Shown here: positions 46,781 to 56,329 of the stretch, piece after piece
Layout: each line of letters starts with the position of its first letter
Position numbering within the stretch: the first letter of the stretch is position 1
Notes under the pieces: generated by a model
Told to the model about the DNA's origin: nothing
Seen by the model: the letters and a program-made list of their open reading frames with translations, nothing else
Database searches by the model: none
Made by a program: the position numbers and the translations under genes
Assembly: GCA_021371855.1 (NCBI GenBank)
Contig: JAJFVL010000018.1
Span: forward strand, 62,001-126,000
DNA: 64,000 bases
Origin: Bacteroidales bacterium
GTDB lineage: Bacteria > Bacteroidota > Bacteroidia > Bacteroidales > VadinHA17
Direction: 5' to 3'

Positions 46781-47482
46781 TCAGGCTTTTTTATATCGTT
46801 CATTTACAAAATCCTGCGCAATTTCGCCGTCAAAGAGCCTGATTATTCTGGCGGCATGCATTGCAATATCTTCTTCGTGCGTAACAACTATCACGGTATT
46901 TCCGTTCCTGTGTATCGTATCGAGAAGTGCCATAATATCAATTGAAGTTTTACTATCGAGGTTTCCTGTCGGCTCGTCAGCCAGAATAATTGAAGGTTTA
47001 TTAATAAGAGCCCTGGCAATTGCGACACGCTGTCTCTGCCCTCCCGATAACTCATTTGGTTTATGATCCATCCTGTCCGCGAGGCCTACCTTTTCGAGTT
47101 GCTCCCGGGCCATTTTTTCCCTGTCAGCTTTCGGTACACCGGCATATATCAAAGGAAGTGTGACATTCTCAAGAGCTGAATACCGTGGAAGCAGGTTAAA
47201 GGTCTGAAAAACAAATCCTATTTCTTTGTTTCTTACTTCCGCCAGAAAATCGTCTTCCATCTTACTGACATCAATGCCATTCAGAATATATGATCCGCTT
47301 GTGGGAGTGTCAAGACAGCCCAGGAGATTCATTAGTGTTGATTTTCCCGATCCCGATGGACCCATAATTGCCACATATTCGTTCTTTCCAATATTGACAG
47401 AAACAGACCTTAAAGCTCTTACGACCACCGATCCGACCTGATAACTCTTAACAATATCATGAATCTCAATTACTTTCTCCAT
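46781..47482 (-). CDS. LolD/MacB-type ABC transporter ATPase
   Basis: 233 residues. Walker A is GPSGSGKST (41-49), the signature is [15 protein letters not shown], Walker B is [13 protein letters not shown] and the switch histidine is in VVTHEED. The overall pattern ([20 protein letters not shown]) is that of LolD/MacB-type ATPases, which work with FtsX-like permeases to extract lipoproteins or export small molecules. No permease gene is next to it in this window, so its partner must be encoded elsewhere. Confidence 0.9.
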   Translation of the reverse strand: MEKVIEIHDIVKSYQVGSVVVRALRSVSVNIGKNEYVAIMGPSGSGKSTLMNLLGCLDTPTSGSYILNGIDVSKMEDDFLAEVRNKEIGFVFQTFNLLPRYSALENVTLPLIYAGVPKADREKMAREQLEKVGLADRMDHKPNELSGGQRQRVAIARALINKPSIILADEPTGNLDSKTSIDIMALLDTIHRNGNTVIVVTHEEDIAMHAARIIRLFDGEIAQDFVNERYKKA

Positions 47483-47554
47483 AGCTGCCCGATTTTGAAT
47501 TTTCGAAATTAGATTAAATAAGTCAAATAAGAAATTAATAATTATTAATTTTTG

Positions 47555-48379
47555 TTAATATCTGATTATATAGTTATTACGTGTAATCCCCTGCCTGAAA
47601 AAAACAATTCCCATTCTGAAAATATCAATAGTAACAGAGGCCTTGCTACTATTCTTTATTTCGTTCCATGCATCCAGCATTTCTCCCGAATAATAGATAT
47701 CATCGATAATTACGACAGTCTTACTACCTGCGGTGGCTTCTATCTGTTTAAAATACCTGATTAAAGGTTCTTTCCGGTGATTACCATCGATAAAGACAAG
47801 CCCCGGTTTATTATTACCGCTGATAATTTCAGGCATAATCTCATCGAAAGAACCGGTAAAAATCCTGATGTTATCGAGTCCGGCTTCTTTGAAATTTTCA
47901 ACAGCTATTTCAGAAATTGCCTTTGACCCTTCAATTGTATTCACTATGGCAGCAGTACCTGATTTAGCCATATACATTGTGCTTATTCCCAGAGAGGTGC
48001 CTAATTCTACAATAAGCGGGGAGCCAAATTCAGCCGCCATATTCGATAATAGAACTCCATATTTCCTTGGTACGGGTGAATATTTTGCTATATCTGACAC
48101 TTTTCTTAAACCTGATTCCATTTTTTCTGATCCTGAACCAAGATCCTTTACTACTATTTTACGCTGATCAGAGATATTTTTCTTTCTGATGTTTTCAATA
48201 CAACAGACAATGTCAGGATCAATTTTATTCCGGAAGATCCGTGATACAAGATCAAAAACGAATGGACTGTGAATACCATGTCCTTTTCTATGCCGCGATA
48301 GAAGAATGTACTTCAGATATTTGGTTGCCCTGAAAAAAATCATTTTTGAATTGGCATTAATATTAGGACAGGTTTTCAA
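47555..48379 (-). CDS. SAM-dependent O-methyltransferase-like protein
   Basis: 274 residues with no signal. The Rossmann core has IVELGTSLGISTMYMA (SAM loop), NTIEGSK (acidic residue for the ribose) and GLVFIDGNHRKEP (Asp and His-type metal or substrate site), a pattern of class-I O-methyltransferases. The N-terminal SRHRKGHGIHSPFVFDLVS stretch is common in Bacteroidota homologues. The target is unknown. It is divergent from recG with only about 45 bp between starts. Confidence 0.75.
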   Translation of the reverse strand: MKTCPNINANSKMIFFRATKYLKYILLSRHRKGHGIHSPFVFDLVSRIFRNKIDPDIVCCIENIRKKNISDQRKIVVKDLGSGSEKMESGLRKVSDIAKYSPVPRKYGVLLSNMAAEFGSPLIVELGTSLGISTMYMAKSGTAAIVNTIEGSKAISEIAVENFKEAGLDNIRIFTGSFDEIMPEIISGNNKPGLVFIDGNHRKEPLIRYFKQIEATAGSKTVVIIDDIYYSGEMLDAWNEIKNSSKASVTIDIFRMGIVFFRQGITRNNYIIRY

Positions 48380-48423
48380 AAATACGTATTTTCGGATATC
48401 TTTTGCAATTACTTTTTCCCGGA

Positions 48424-50535
48424 ATGATTATACAGGAATTTCTCGACACAAACATAACTTACTTATCGGGGGTTGGCCCAAAGAGAGCTGAATTATTAAA
48501 CAAAGAACTAAATATCTTTACATTCCGCGATCTTCTTTACTACTTCCCTTATAAATACATTGACAGAACCAGGTTTTATAAGATTGCAGAACTTGATCCT
48601 GAACTTCCATTTGTCCAGGTAAAAGGAGTAATAAAAGGATATTCAGCAGAAGGTCATGGGCCGGGAAAACGGCTTGTTGCTGATTTTCAGGATGAAACAG
48701 GCACCATAAAACTGGTCTGGTTCAAGGGTGGAAAATGGATAACAGGAAGCTACGATCCCGGAGTTGAGTTTATTGTGTTCGGTAAGCCAAGTGTTTTCAA
48801 CGGGATGATAAATATTATCCATCCCGAAATAGATTCGGCCGATAAAATGGCAGAAAGTCTTAACTCTGCCCTGCAAGCTCAGTACAGCACTACTGAAAAA
48901 CTTAAGAACCATTTCTTAACTTCAAAAACAATCGGTAAGCTTACAGGTAATCTTCTGAAACAGTTAAAGTTCAGGATACCTGAAACATTGCCTCCTTATC
49001 TTGTTTCAAAATACAGACTAATGGATCTGCACGAATCATTACATAAGATCCATTTTCCAGAGAATCCTGAGGAACTTGAAAGAGCAAGGTACCGTCTTAA
49101 ATTCGAAGAACTCTTTTATATCCAGTTGAACCTCCTGCGGTTTAAAACCAACCGCAGCCTCAAACATAAAGGATTTGTCTTTTCAACTGTTGGTGATAAT
49201 TTCAACAATTTCTACTTTAACAATTTACCATTTGCCCTTACCAATGCTCAGAAACGTGTGATGAAAGAAATAAGGAAAGATCTGGGATCAGGGAAACAGA
49301 TGAATCGTCTTCTTCAGGGTGATGTGGGAAGCGGAAAAACTCTGGTGGCACTGATGAGTATGCTAATTGCTATCGACAACGGATATCAGGCTTGTATAAT
49401 GGCGCCAACAGAAATCCTTGCCAATCAGCATTATCAGACTATAAGTAAACTGCTCAAAGGAATTGACATCAAAATATGTCTCCTGACTGGATCCTCAAAA
49501 AGGGCTTCCAGAAAATTTATAGCAGAATCACTGCTTGACAGTTCACTTAATATATTGATCGGGACACACGCCCTGCTTGAAGAAAATGTGCAATTCAGGA
49601 ATCTGGGGCTGGCTATTATTGATGAGCAGCATCGGTTCGGAGTTGAACAGAGAGCAAGACTCTGGCAGAAAAATTTCAATCCCCCCCATGTTCTGGTGAT
49701 GACGGCCACTCCGATTCCCCGGACTTTGGCTATGACCCTTTACGGTGATCTTGATGTTTCAGTAATAGATGAAATGCCTCCCGGAAGAGTTCCGGTAAAA
49801 ACGATGCATTTTAACGATTCAGAAAGAAATAAAGTATTTGGATTCATCAGAAAACAGATTGCAGAACATCGTCAGATTTATTTCGTATATCCACTCATCA
49901 GGGAGTCTGAAAATATGGATTATAAAGACCTTGAAGATGGATGGGATACTATTTCAAGAGTTTTCCCGCCCCCGGAATATTGCATCAGCATAGTACACGG
50001 AAAAATGACTCCGGCTGACAAAGAGGCTTCAATGAAACTGTTTAAGGATGGACATGCCCAGATACTTATTGCCACCACAGTTATTGAAGTAGGCGTCGAT
50101 ATCCCTAACGCAACCGTAATGGTAATCGAAAGCGCTGAAAGGTTTGGACTCTCGCAGTTGCATCAGTTACGAGGACGTGTCGGAAGAGGTGCTGACCAGT
50201 CATATTGTATACTTATAAGTTCTGATAAATTATCAAGAGAAGCTGTTAAAAGGATTGAAGTTATGATAATGACCAACGATGGATTTGAGATTGCGGAGAA
50301 AGATCTTCAGTTAAGAGGGCCAGGTGATATTGAGGGAACCCTCCAGAGCGGAATACCATTCGACCTTAAAATAGCCAACCTTGGGAAAGACGGACAGTTG
50401 ATTGAATATGTCCGGAATATTGCAGAAAATATCCTTGCCAGTGACCCGACATTGGATGATAATCAAAACACTATATTCAAAACCGAATTGAAACGGCTTT
50501 TTAGTAAGAGACAGTCATGGAGCGATATAAGCTGA
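48424..50535 (+). CDS. recG: ATP-dependent DNA helicase RecG
   Basis: From the ATG at 48424 (MIIQEFLDTNITYL) the protein has 703 residues; an ATG at 48403 would add seven. The wedge domain starts with YLSGVGPKRAELL and includes an OB-fold. The helicase core has the Walker A motif GDVGSGKT, the DEQH box (IIDEQHRFGVEQR), TATPIPRTLAMT, and motif VI QLRGRVGRG, with the TRG-like end GPGDIEGTLQSG. It reverses stalled forks and branch-migrates junctions. Confidence 0.95.
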   Translation: MIIQEFLDTNITYLSGVGPKRAELLNKELNIFTFRDLLYYFPYKYIDRTRFYKIAELDPELPFVQVKGVIKGYSAEGHGPGKRLVADFQDETGTIKLVWFKGGKWITGSYDPGVEFIVFGKPSVFNGMINIIHPEIDSADKMAESLNSALQAQYSTTEKLKNHFLTSKTIGKLTGNLLKQLKFRIPETLPPYLVSKYRLMDLHESLHKIHFPENPEELERARYRLKFEELFYIQLNLLRFKTNRSLKHKGFVFSTVGDNFNNFYFNNLPFALTNAQKRVMKEIRKDLGSGKQMNRLLQGDVGSGKTLVALMSMLIAIDNGYQACIMAPTEILANQHYQTISKLLKGIDIKICLLTGSSKRASRKFIAESLLDSSLNILIGTHALLEENVQFRNLGLAIIDEQHRFGVEQRARLWQKNFNPPHVLVMTATPIPRTLAMTLYGDLDVSVIDEMPPGRVPVKTMHFNDSERNKVFGFIRKQIAEHRQIYFVYPLIRESENMDYKDLEDGWDTISRVFPPPEYCISIVHGKMTPADKEASMKLFKDGHAQILIATTVIEVGVDIPNATVMVIESAERFGLSQLHQLRGRVGRGADQSYCILISSDKLSREAVKRIEVMIMTNDGFEIAEKDLQLRGPGDIEGTLQSGIPFDLKIANLGKDGQLIEYVRNIAENILASDPTLDDNQNTIFKTELKRLFSKRQSWSDIS

Positions 50536-50618
50536 TAATACATTATTTAAAATCAGAATAAATTATCATCCCTTCTTAAAAATCTGATAAAAAGCATCAT
50601 TCTTTTACATCTAAACTC

Positions 50619-50626
50619 TAATTTTG
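50619..50626 (+). promoter_or_regulatory. -7 box of the rseC-rnf operon
   Basis: TAATTTTG matches the consensus TAnnTTTG, 26 bp before the rseC ATG at 50652. The -33 region has only a T-rich stretch (TTCTTTTAC). The site is in the gap after recG, where a promoter is expected. Confidence 0.45.
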
Positions 50627-50651
50627 CGGTCAGAATTTTTTCAGATAAATC

Positions 50652-51074
50652 ATGAAGAATTCAATTGATAACGAGACCATTAATCATGAAGGCATAGTGC
50701 TTAAAACTGAAGATGACTCCGTTACTGTAAGTATCACTTCCGTATCTGCCTGTTCAGGCTGTCATGCTGAAGGTGTCTGTTCAATATCAGGAAAGGAAGA
50801 AAAGATCATTAATGTAACGGGCCATTATAGTGTAAAGCCAGGCGACAAGGTTACCGTGCTTATGAAACAATCGATGGGTCACACTGCCCTACTCTTTGGA
50901 TATATTCTTCCTTTATTGGCAGTAGTTGTCTCCCTGATAATTCTGATCTCCTTAAATGTACCTGAATCAACTGCCGGTATAGTTTCAATTGCAATACTTC
51001 TACCTTATTATTTTATTCTGTATTTCTTCAGGAATCAGATCAACCGGAAATTTACTTTTACTTTAAAAGTTTAA
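50652..51074 (+). CDS. RseC/SoxR-reducing-system family protein
   Basis: 140 residues. The N-terminal domain has a cysteine motif (CSGCHAEGVC) typical of RseC family proteins, followed by two membrane helices (about 75-95 and 100-120). In Bacteroidota this gene heads the rnf operon; in E. coli RseC acts with the Rnf-like Rsx complex to reduce SoxR. Here it probably helps assemble or modulate the Rnf complex. It is 3 bp upstream of rnfB. Confidence 0.85.
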   Translation: MKNSIDNETINHEGIVLKTEDDSVTVSITSVSACSGCHAEGVCSISGKEEKIINVTGHYSVKPGDKVTVLMKQSMGHTALLFGYILPLLAVVVSLIILISLNVPESTAGIVSIAILLPYYFILYFFRNQINRKFTFTLKV

Positions 51075-51077
51075 CAA

Positions 51078-51938
51078 ATGAGTTCTATTATTTTGATAAC
51101 AATTATAAGTCTGAGCCTTATTGCCCTGATATCGGCAGTAATACTCTATTTTGTCGCTCAGAAATTTAAAATAGTTGAAGATCCCAGGATTGATGAAGTA
51201 CAGGCTATCCTTCCTGCTGCAAATTGCGGAGGTTGTGGTTTTGCCGGTTGCCGTAACATGGCAGAAGCTATCGTTAAAGCAACTACCCTTGAAGGTCTCT
51301 ATTGCCCTGTCGGAGGCGCTAAGGTTATGAATTCAGCAGCAAAAATATTAGGGAGAGAGGCTCCGGTTACAGATCCCCGTGTTGCAGTTTTGCTCTGCAA
51401 TGGGACACCTGAAAACAGGCCACGTACATCAAGATATAATGGAGCATCGGATTGCAGAATATCGAATAATCTTTATATCGGAGAATCAGACTGCAGTTAT
51501 GGCTGTCTGGGAAATGGCGATTGTGTAAGAGCTTGTGCTTTTGACGCAATACACATGGATCCCACGACTAATTTACCAGTAATAATTGACGATAAGTGCG
51601 TTTACTGTGGTGCCTGTGTTAAAGCCTGCCCAAGAAATATCATTGAACTTCGTAAAAAAGCAAAAAAAGACAAGAAAATATATGTAGCATGCTCCAATTG
51701 TGACAAGGGCGGCCCGGCAAGAAAAGCTTGTAATGCAGCTTGTATCGGGTGCGGCAAATGTTTTAAGGTCTGTGAGTTTGGAGCAATTACGATTGAAAAA
51801 AATCTTGCATATATCGATGCAATAAAATGTACATTCTGCAGAAAATGTGTTGAAGAGTGTCCAACAGGTGCAATCAGAGAGCTCAACTTTCCGCCCCGAA
51901 AACCAAAAGTTGAAGTTCAGAATGAAGCTGTTAACTGA
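51078..51938 (+). CDS. rnfB: Rnf complex subunit RnfB (ferredoxin-type)
   Basis: 286 residues. One N-terminal membrane helix is followed by the 4Fe-4S motif CGGCGFAGC of RnfB and then several ferredoxin-type clusters (CVYCGACVKACP, CIGCGKCFKVC, CTFCRKCVEECP), plus a CSYGCLGNGDCVRAC site. It is the entry point for electrons from reduced ferredoxin. It is the second gene of the operon, 3 bp after rseC. Confidence 0.96.
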   Translation: MSSIILITIISLSLIALISAVILYFVAQKFKIVEDPRIDEVQAILPAANCGGCGFAGCRNMAEAIVKATTLEGLYCPVGGAKVMNSAAKILGREAPVTDPRVAVLLCNGTPENRPRTSRYNGASDCRISNNLYIGESDCSYGCLGNGDCVRACAFDAIHMDPTTNLPVIIDDKCVYCGACVKACPRNIIELRKKAKKDKKIYVACSNCDKGGPARKACNAACIGCGKCFKVCEFGAITIEKNLAYIDAIKCTFCRKCVEECPTGAIRELNFPPRKPKVEVQNEAVN

Positions 51939-51968
51939 TAATTAATATATTTATTCAAAAAATTAATA

Positions 51969-53303
51969 GTGTTGAAAACATTTCCCAGTGGAGGTATTCA
52001 TCCACCTGAAAACAAACTGACCTCTAATATTCCTATCGGATATCTTCCTGTTCCTGGCAACGTAGTAATTCCTGTTTCTCAACATATAGGGGCCCCAGCA
52101 ACAGTTATTGTCAATAAGGGAGATTATGTAAAGACAGGACAATTAATAGCCACAGGCAACGGTTTTGTCTCGTCAAATACTCACTCTTCAGTATCAGGAA
52201 AGGTCAGTAAGATCGATACAATATTCGATACAACCGGTTATAAGCAGCCTGCTGTTTTTATTGATGTGGAAGGTGACGAATGGATCGGAACAATAGACCG
52301 AAGCAGTAATATAGCCCGGGAAATTACATTGTCCCCTGACGAGATTAAAAAAAGATGCTTTGAATCAGGAATCGTTGGACTGGGAGGAGCAACATTCCCT
52401 TCGCATGTTAAGTTGTCTGTTCCGGAAGGGAAAAAATGCGACATCCTGATCATTAACGGAGTTGAATGCGAACCATTCCTTACTTCAGATCATCGTCTGA
52501 TGCTTGAGAAAGGAGAAGAAATACTCATTGGGATTTCAATCCTCATGAAAGCTCTAAAGGTCGGCAGAGCAAAGATCGGTATTGAAAACAATAAACCTGA
52601 CGCAATAGACCATTTGACAAAACTTGCTGCCGGGTTCGAAGGGATCACAATACATCCTCTGAAACTGAAATATCCTCAGGGCGCTGAAAAGCAGCTTATC
52701 AAAGCGCTTATTAACAGGGAGGTTCCATCAGGGCACCTGCCCCTGGACGTAGGTGCCGTTGTCCATAATGTCGGTACAGCATATGCAGTATACGAAGCTG
52801 TCCAGAAGAATAAACCTCTCTTTGAGAGAGTAGTGACTGTAACAGGTAAATCGCTTTCCAAACCCTGCAATTATGTTGTAAGGATAGGGACTCCTATTGG
52901 CAGACTCATCGAAGCTGCCGGTGGTATGCCAGGCGATACCGGAAAAATTGTAAGCGGCGGACCAATGATGGGAAAAGCAGTCAGTAATCTCGATGTGCCT
53001 GTGGTAAAGGGAACATCAGGAATAGTTGTTTTTTCCGAAAATGAATCAGAAAGAAAGGAACCAGGACCATGCATAAGGTGTTCAAAATGCATTGGAGTCT
53101 GTCCTCTTAACCTTCAACCGTTCCTGCTTATGAAACTTGCTGAATTGGGAATGTTCGAAAGGGCTGAAAAAGAAAAAATCACTGATTGTATGGAATGCGG
53201 CTGCTGCAGCTACACATGTCCTGCCAACCGGCCTCTTCTTGACTATATAAGGCTTGGCAAAGCGACAGTTATAAAGCTTGCACGCCAACGGAATCTGAAA
53301 TAA
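51969..53303 (+). CDS. rnfC: Rnf complex subunit RnfC
   Basis: 444 residues, starting at a GTG (the next codon is TTG). The N-terminus has the GGIHPPENK motif of RnfC, a nucleotide/FMN-binding core (GLGGATFPSHVKL, NGVECEPFLTSDHRLM), and two 4Fe-4S sites (CIRCSKCIGVCP and CMECGCCSYTCP). It is the NADH-facing subunit of the ferredoxin:NAD+ oxidoreductase. Confidence 0.96.
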   Translation: MLKTFPSGGIHPPENKLTSNIPIGYLPVPGNVVIPVSQHIGAPATVIVNKGDYVKTGQLIATGNGFVSSNTHSSVSGKVSKIDTIFDTTGYKQPAVFIDVEGDEWIGTIDRSSNIAREITLSPDEIKKRCFESGIVGLGGATFPSHVKLSVPEGKKCDILIINGVECEPFLTSDHRLMLEKGEEILIGISILMKALKVGRAKIGIENNKPDAIDHLTKLAAGFEGITIHPLKLKYPQGAEKQLIKALINREVPSGHLPLDVGAVVHNVGTAYAVYEAVQKNKPLFERVVTVTGKSLSKPCNYVVRIGTPIGRLIEAAGGMPGDTGKIVSGGPMMGKAVSNLDVPVVKGTSGIVVFSENESERKEPGPCIRCSKCIGVCPLNLQPFLLMKLAELGMFERAEKEKITDCMECGCCSYTCPANRPLLDYIRLGKATVIKLARQRNLK

Positions 53304-53322
53304 AAGACACATAACAAAAAAC

Positions 53323-54324
53323 ATGAGTAATCTCCTTAACATATCTCCGTCGCCTCATGCACACGGAAAAGAAACCACCCAAAAGCTGATGCACGGAGTA
53401 GTTGTGGCGCTTATGCCCGCATTATTCACCTCGATATTCTATTTTGGGATTGGGGCTGTGATAGTAACAGCTGCATCAGTTATTTCCTGTTTGGTTTTCG
53501 AATACCTGATACAGAAATTTGTTTTTAAGAAACCTGTAACAATTACTGATGGATCAGCTCTTGTTACAGGTTTACTTCTTGCTTTTAACCTGCCATCAAA
53601 CATCCCTGTGATCTTAGTTGTCATTGGAAGCTTTGTTGCAATAGCTGTTGCAAAAATGACATTTGGCGGGTTAGGGAATAATCCGTTTAACCCAGCATTG
53701 GTGGGACGTGTTTTCATGCTGATATCTTTCCCTGTGCAGATGACAAGCTGGCCGGTCCCTGCCGGATTTAAAACCGGATATGCTGACGCTGTAACTGGTG
53801 CTACTCCTCTTGCAATAATAAAAGAGGGTATAAAAAACGGAGAGTCTGTTTCGCAATTGATGGAAAAAGTTCCTGCAACAATTCAAATGTTCCTTGGCCA
53901 TATGGGAGGATCTATGGGAGAAGTTTCAGCAATAGCCCTTCTGTTAGGATTAGTCTATTTACTGTATAAAAAAATCATTACATGGCATATACCTGTTTCG
54001 ATTATCGGGACCATAGCAATTTTCACAACAATATTATGGCTTATCAATCCTGAAAAAAATGCGGATCCCATGTTTCATCTGATGGCAGGAGGTGTTCTCC
54101 TTGGGTCGATCTTCATGGCAACAGATTATGTCACTTCACCAATGAACACCAAAGCGATGATAATTTATGGATGTTGCATTGGCATTCTTACAGTTATTAT
54201 CAGGGTATGGGGTGCTTACCCCGAAGGTGTATCATTTGCTATACTGATTATGAACGCTTTTGTTCCGCTTATGAATACTTATATAAAACCTAAACGATTT
54301 GGGGAGGAAGTAAAAAATGGCTAA
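53323..54324 (+). CDS. rnfD: Rnf complex membrane subunit RnfD
   Basis: 333 residues, hydrophobic, with about eight or more membrane helices. The covalent FMN attachment motif TGATPLA is visible with Thr161. It couples electron flow to Na+ or H+ translocation with RnfA, RnfE and RnfG. It overlaps rnfG by 8 bp. Confidence 0.96.
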   Translation: MSNLLNISPSPHAHGKETTQKLMHGVVVALMPALFTSIFYFGIGAVIVTAASVISCLVFEYLIQKFVFKKPVTITDGSALVTGLLLAFNLPSNIPVILVVIGSFVAIAVAKMTFGGLGNNPFNPALVGRVFMLISFPVQMTSWPVPAGFKTGYADAVTGATPLAIIKEGIKNGESVSQLMEKVPATIQMFLGHMGGSMGEVSAIALLLGLVYLLYKKIITWHIPVSIIGTIAIFTTILWLINPEKNADPMFHLMAGGVLLGSIFMATDYVTSPMNTKAMIIYGCCIGILTVIIRVWGAYPEGVSFAILIMNAFVPLMNTYIKPKRFGEEVKNG

Positions 54325-54892
54325 AACCGAATCGACATTTAAGAACATGGTTCTGTCTCTGACCTTTATCTCATTTGGTGCAGCGGCATGCCTTGGATTT
54401 GTTTATGAAATGACAAAAGAACCGATAGCGCTTGCGGCAATGAATAAAAAACTTGACGCTATCAAACAGGTAGTTCCTGAATTTAACAATAATCCAGGTG
54501 ATGAGATGTACCGTTTACCAACCGGAGAAGGAGACAGCCTCGATATATATCCGGCAAAAAAAGATAATGTGATAGTTGGATATGCAGTAAATAGTTATAC
54601 TAAAAAAGGATTCAGTGGTAATGTCAGCCTTGTGGCAGGATTTAAACCTGACGGAACAATAATAAACATATCTGTTCTGGAGCAGAAAGAGACACCTGGT
54701 CTGGGGGCAAAAATGGTTGAACCCTCTTTCAAAGATCAGTTCAACGATAAAAATCCGGCTGAGTTTTCGTTAAAAGTAAAGAAAGACGGTGGTTCTGTTG
54801 ATGCTATCACTGCAGCAACCATAAGTTCAAGGGCCTTTTGCGACGCTGTCCAACGTGCATATAATACCTTACAAAAAGGAGAAAAGAAATGA
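54317..54892 (+). CDS. rnfG: Rnf complex subunit RnfG
   Basis: 191 residues with one N-terminal membrane helix and a periplasmic FMN domain. The FMN threonine is Thr168 in AITAATISSRA, where the usual glycine of the SGATxxS motif is alanine. ETPGLGAKM is another RnfG hallmark. It overlaps rnfE by 4 bp. Confidence 0.95.
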   Translation: MAKTESTFKNMVLSLTFISFGAAACLGFVYEMTKEPIALAAMNKKLDAIKQVVPEFNNNPGDEMYRLPTGEGDSLDIYPAKKDNVIVGYAVNSYTKKGFSGNVSLVAGFKPDGTIINISVLEQKETPGLGAKMVEPSFKDQFNDKNPAEFSLKVKKDGGSVDAITAATISSRAFCDAVQRAYNTLQKGEKK

Positions 54893-55476
54893 ATCAGTTA
54901 CAAAACTTCACCAAGGGTTTCTTCAAAGAAAATCCGATTCTTGTCCTTGTGCTTGGCACCTGCCCTACCCTTGCGACGACAACATCTTCACTGAACGGGA
55001 TGGGGATGGGGATTGCCACAACATTTGTACTTGTAGGTTCAAATGTTGTCATTTCGCTTCTAGCAGGCCTTATTCCTGACAAAGTCAGAATACCTGCGTT
55101 CGTGGTAATAATCGCCTCATTTGTCACTATCGTCGACCTGATAATGCAGGCTTATGTGCCTGTGCTTTATGCAACCCTGGGGATATTTATCCCTTTGATA
55201 GTTGTTAATTGTATTGTTCTTGGCCGGGCTGAAGCATTTGCAAGTAAAAATTCTGTATTCTCATCATTGATTGACGGATTGGGAATGGGACTTGGATTTA
55301 CAATGGCTCTGGGAATTCTTGGGGCGTTCCGCGAAATAGTTGGCAGCGGTACATTATTCGGACATAAATTCATTCAGGGAGACGGCATTCTTGTCTTTGT
55401 TCTTGCACCGGGGGCTTTTTGGGCTCTGGGATATCTTATTGCGCTAGTTAACCGGATAAAAAGAACCACAAAATAG
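54889..55476 (+). CDS. rnfE: Rnf complex membrane subunit RnfE
   Basis: 195 residues, six membrane helices expected. It contains the shared RnfA/E motifs (LGTCPTLATT, NCIVLGRAEAFA, GLGMGLGFTMALGILG). It pairs with RnfA in the membrane to bind an inter-subunit iron-sulfur centre. Confidence 0.95.
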   Translation: MNQLQNFTKGFFKENPILVLVLGTCPTLATTTSSLNGMGMGIATTFVLVGSNVVISLLAGLIPDKVRIPAFVVIIASFVTIVDLIMQAYVPVLYATLGIFIPLIVVNCIVLGRAEAFASKNSVFSSLIDGLGMGLGFTMALGILGAFREIVGSGTLFGHKFIQGDGILVFVLAPGAFWALGYLIALVNRIKRTTK

Positions 55477-55484
55477 AAATTAAA

Positions 55485-56060
55485 ATGGAATACGTATTAA
55501 TTATTATATCTGCTCTATTAATAAATAATGTTGTACTTGTACAGACCATTGGAATATGTCCATTCCTGGGAGTATCAAACAAGGTTGATACTGCATTGGG
55601 TATGTCAGCGGCTGTAGTTTTCGTAATTGTTCTTGCTACAATGGTCACTTACCTTATTCAGATTTACATTCTCGATAAACTAGGTTTAGCTTTTATGCAA
55701 ACCATAACATTTATTCTGGTTATTGCCGCGCTCGTACAGATGATAGAGATTATTCTCAAGAAAATAAGTCAGCCTCTCTACCAGGCACTGGGTATTTATC
55801 TTCCTCTTATAACAACAAACTGTGCAGTTCTTGGTGTTGCTATTCTGGTTATTAAGAAAAATTACAATCTTGTCGAGGGTGTCGTATTCGGTGCTTCCAC
55901 AGCAATAGGTTTCGGACTTGCCCTTATTATTCTCGCAGGTATAAGGGAACAGATGGAGCTTGTGGATATCCCAAAAGGGATGAAAGGTGTACCTATATCA
56001 CTTGTGATAGCCGGAATACTTGCCCTGGCATTTATGGGATTCTCCGGTATTGTAAAATAA
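55485..56060 (+). CDS. rnfA: Rnf complex membrane subunit RnfA
   Basis: 191 residues, six membrane helices expected, with LLINNVVLVQTIGICPFLGVS at the N-terminus and TTNCAVLGVAI in the middle; the paired GICP and NCAVLG cysteines are those that hold the RnfA/RnfE iron-sulfur centre. It is the last gene of the operon, 8 bp after rnfE, and is followed by a terminator. Confidence 0.95.
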   Translation: MEYVLIIISALLINNVVLVQTIGICPFLGVSNKVDTALGMSAAVVFVIVLATMVTYLIQIYILDKLGLAFMQTITFILVIAALVQMIEIILKKISQPLYQALGIYLPLITTNCAVLGVAILVIKKNYNLVEGVVFGASTAIGFGLALIILAGIREQMELVDIPKGMKGVPISLVIAGILALAFMGFSGIVK

Positions 56061-56091
56061 ACTGTCTACGGAATTATTAAACTAGATACTT

Positions 56092-56124
56092 GCAGGGTTC
56101 TTTTACAAAAACCCTGCATTTTTG
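56092..56124 (+). terminator. Terminator of the rnf operon
   Basis: An 8-bp inverted repeat (GCAGGGTT at 56092-56099, AACCCTGC at 56110-56117) is followed by a T-run (56119-56124). It begins 31 bp after the rnfA stop. Confidence 0.85.
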
Positions 56125-56226
56125 TTTAAACAGGTTGTATCTTCCCTCCACCACAGGAGAATTAAATATCGCGAATATCCCATTATTAAAAAAACTTAAA
56201 TAGAACAACTGTTACCATATTTTACT

Positions 56227-56234
56227 TAAATTTG
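56227..56234 (+). promoter_or_regulatory. -7 box before the SMP-30/amidohydrolase cluster
   Basis: TAAATTTG matches TAnnTTTG, about 96 bp before the lactonase ATG. No clear -33 TTTG is seen. The 269-bp gap after rnfA holds the terminator and this box. Confidence 0.4.
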
Positions 56235-56329
56235 TTGGTAACCAATCCAATTGAGCCAATTCAGGAAGAGCTAAGCTGGGGTGGTCATTATAGATCTTAT
56301 CTGTCATTTCCTTTAAATGTTCTAAGAAT

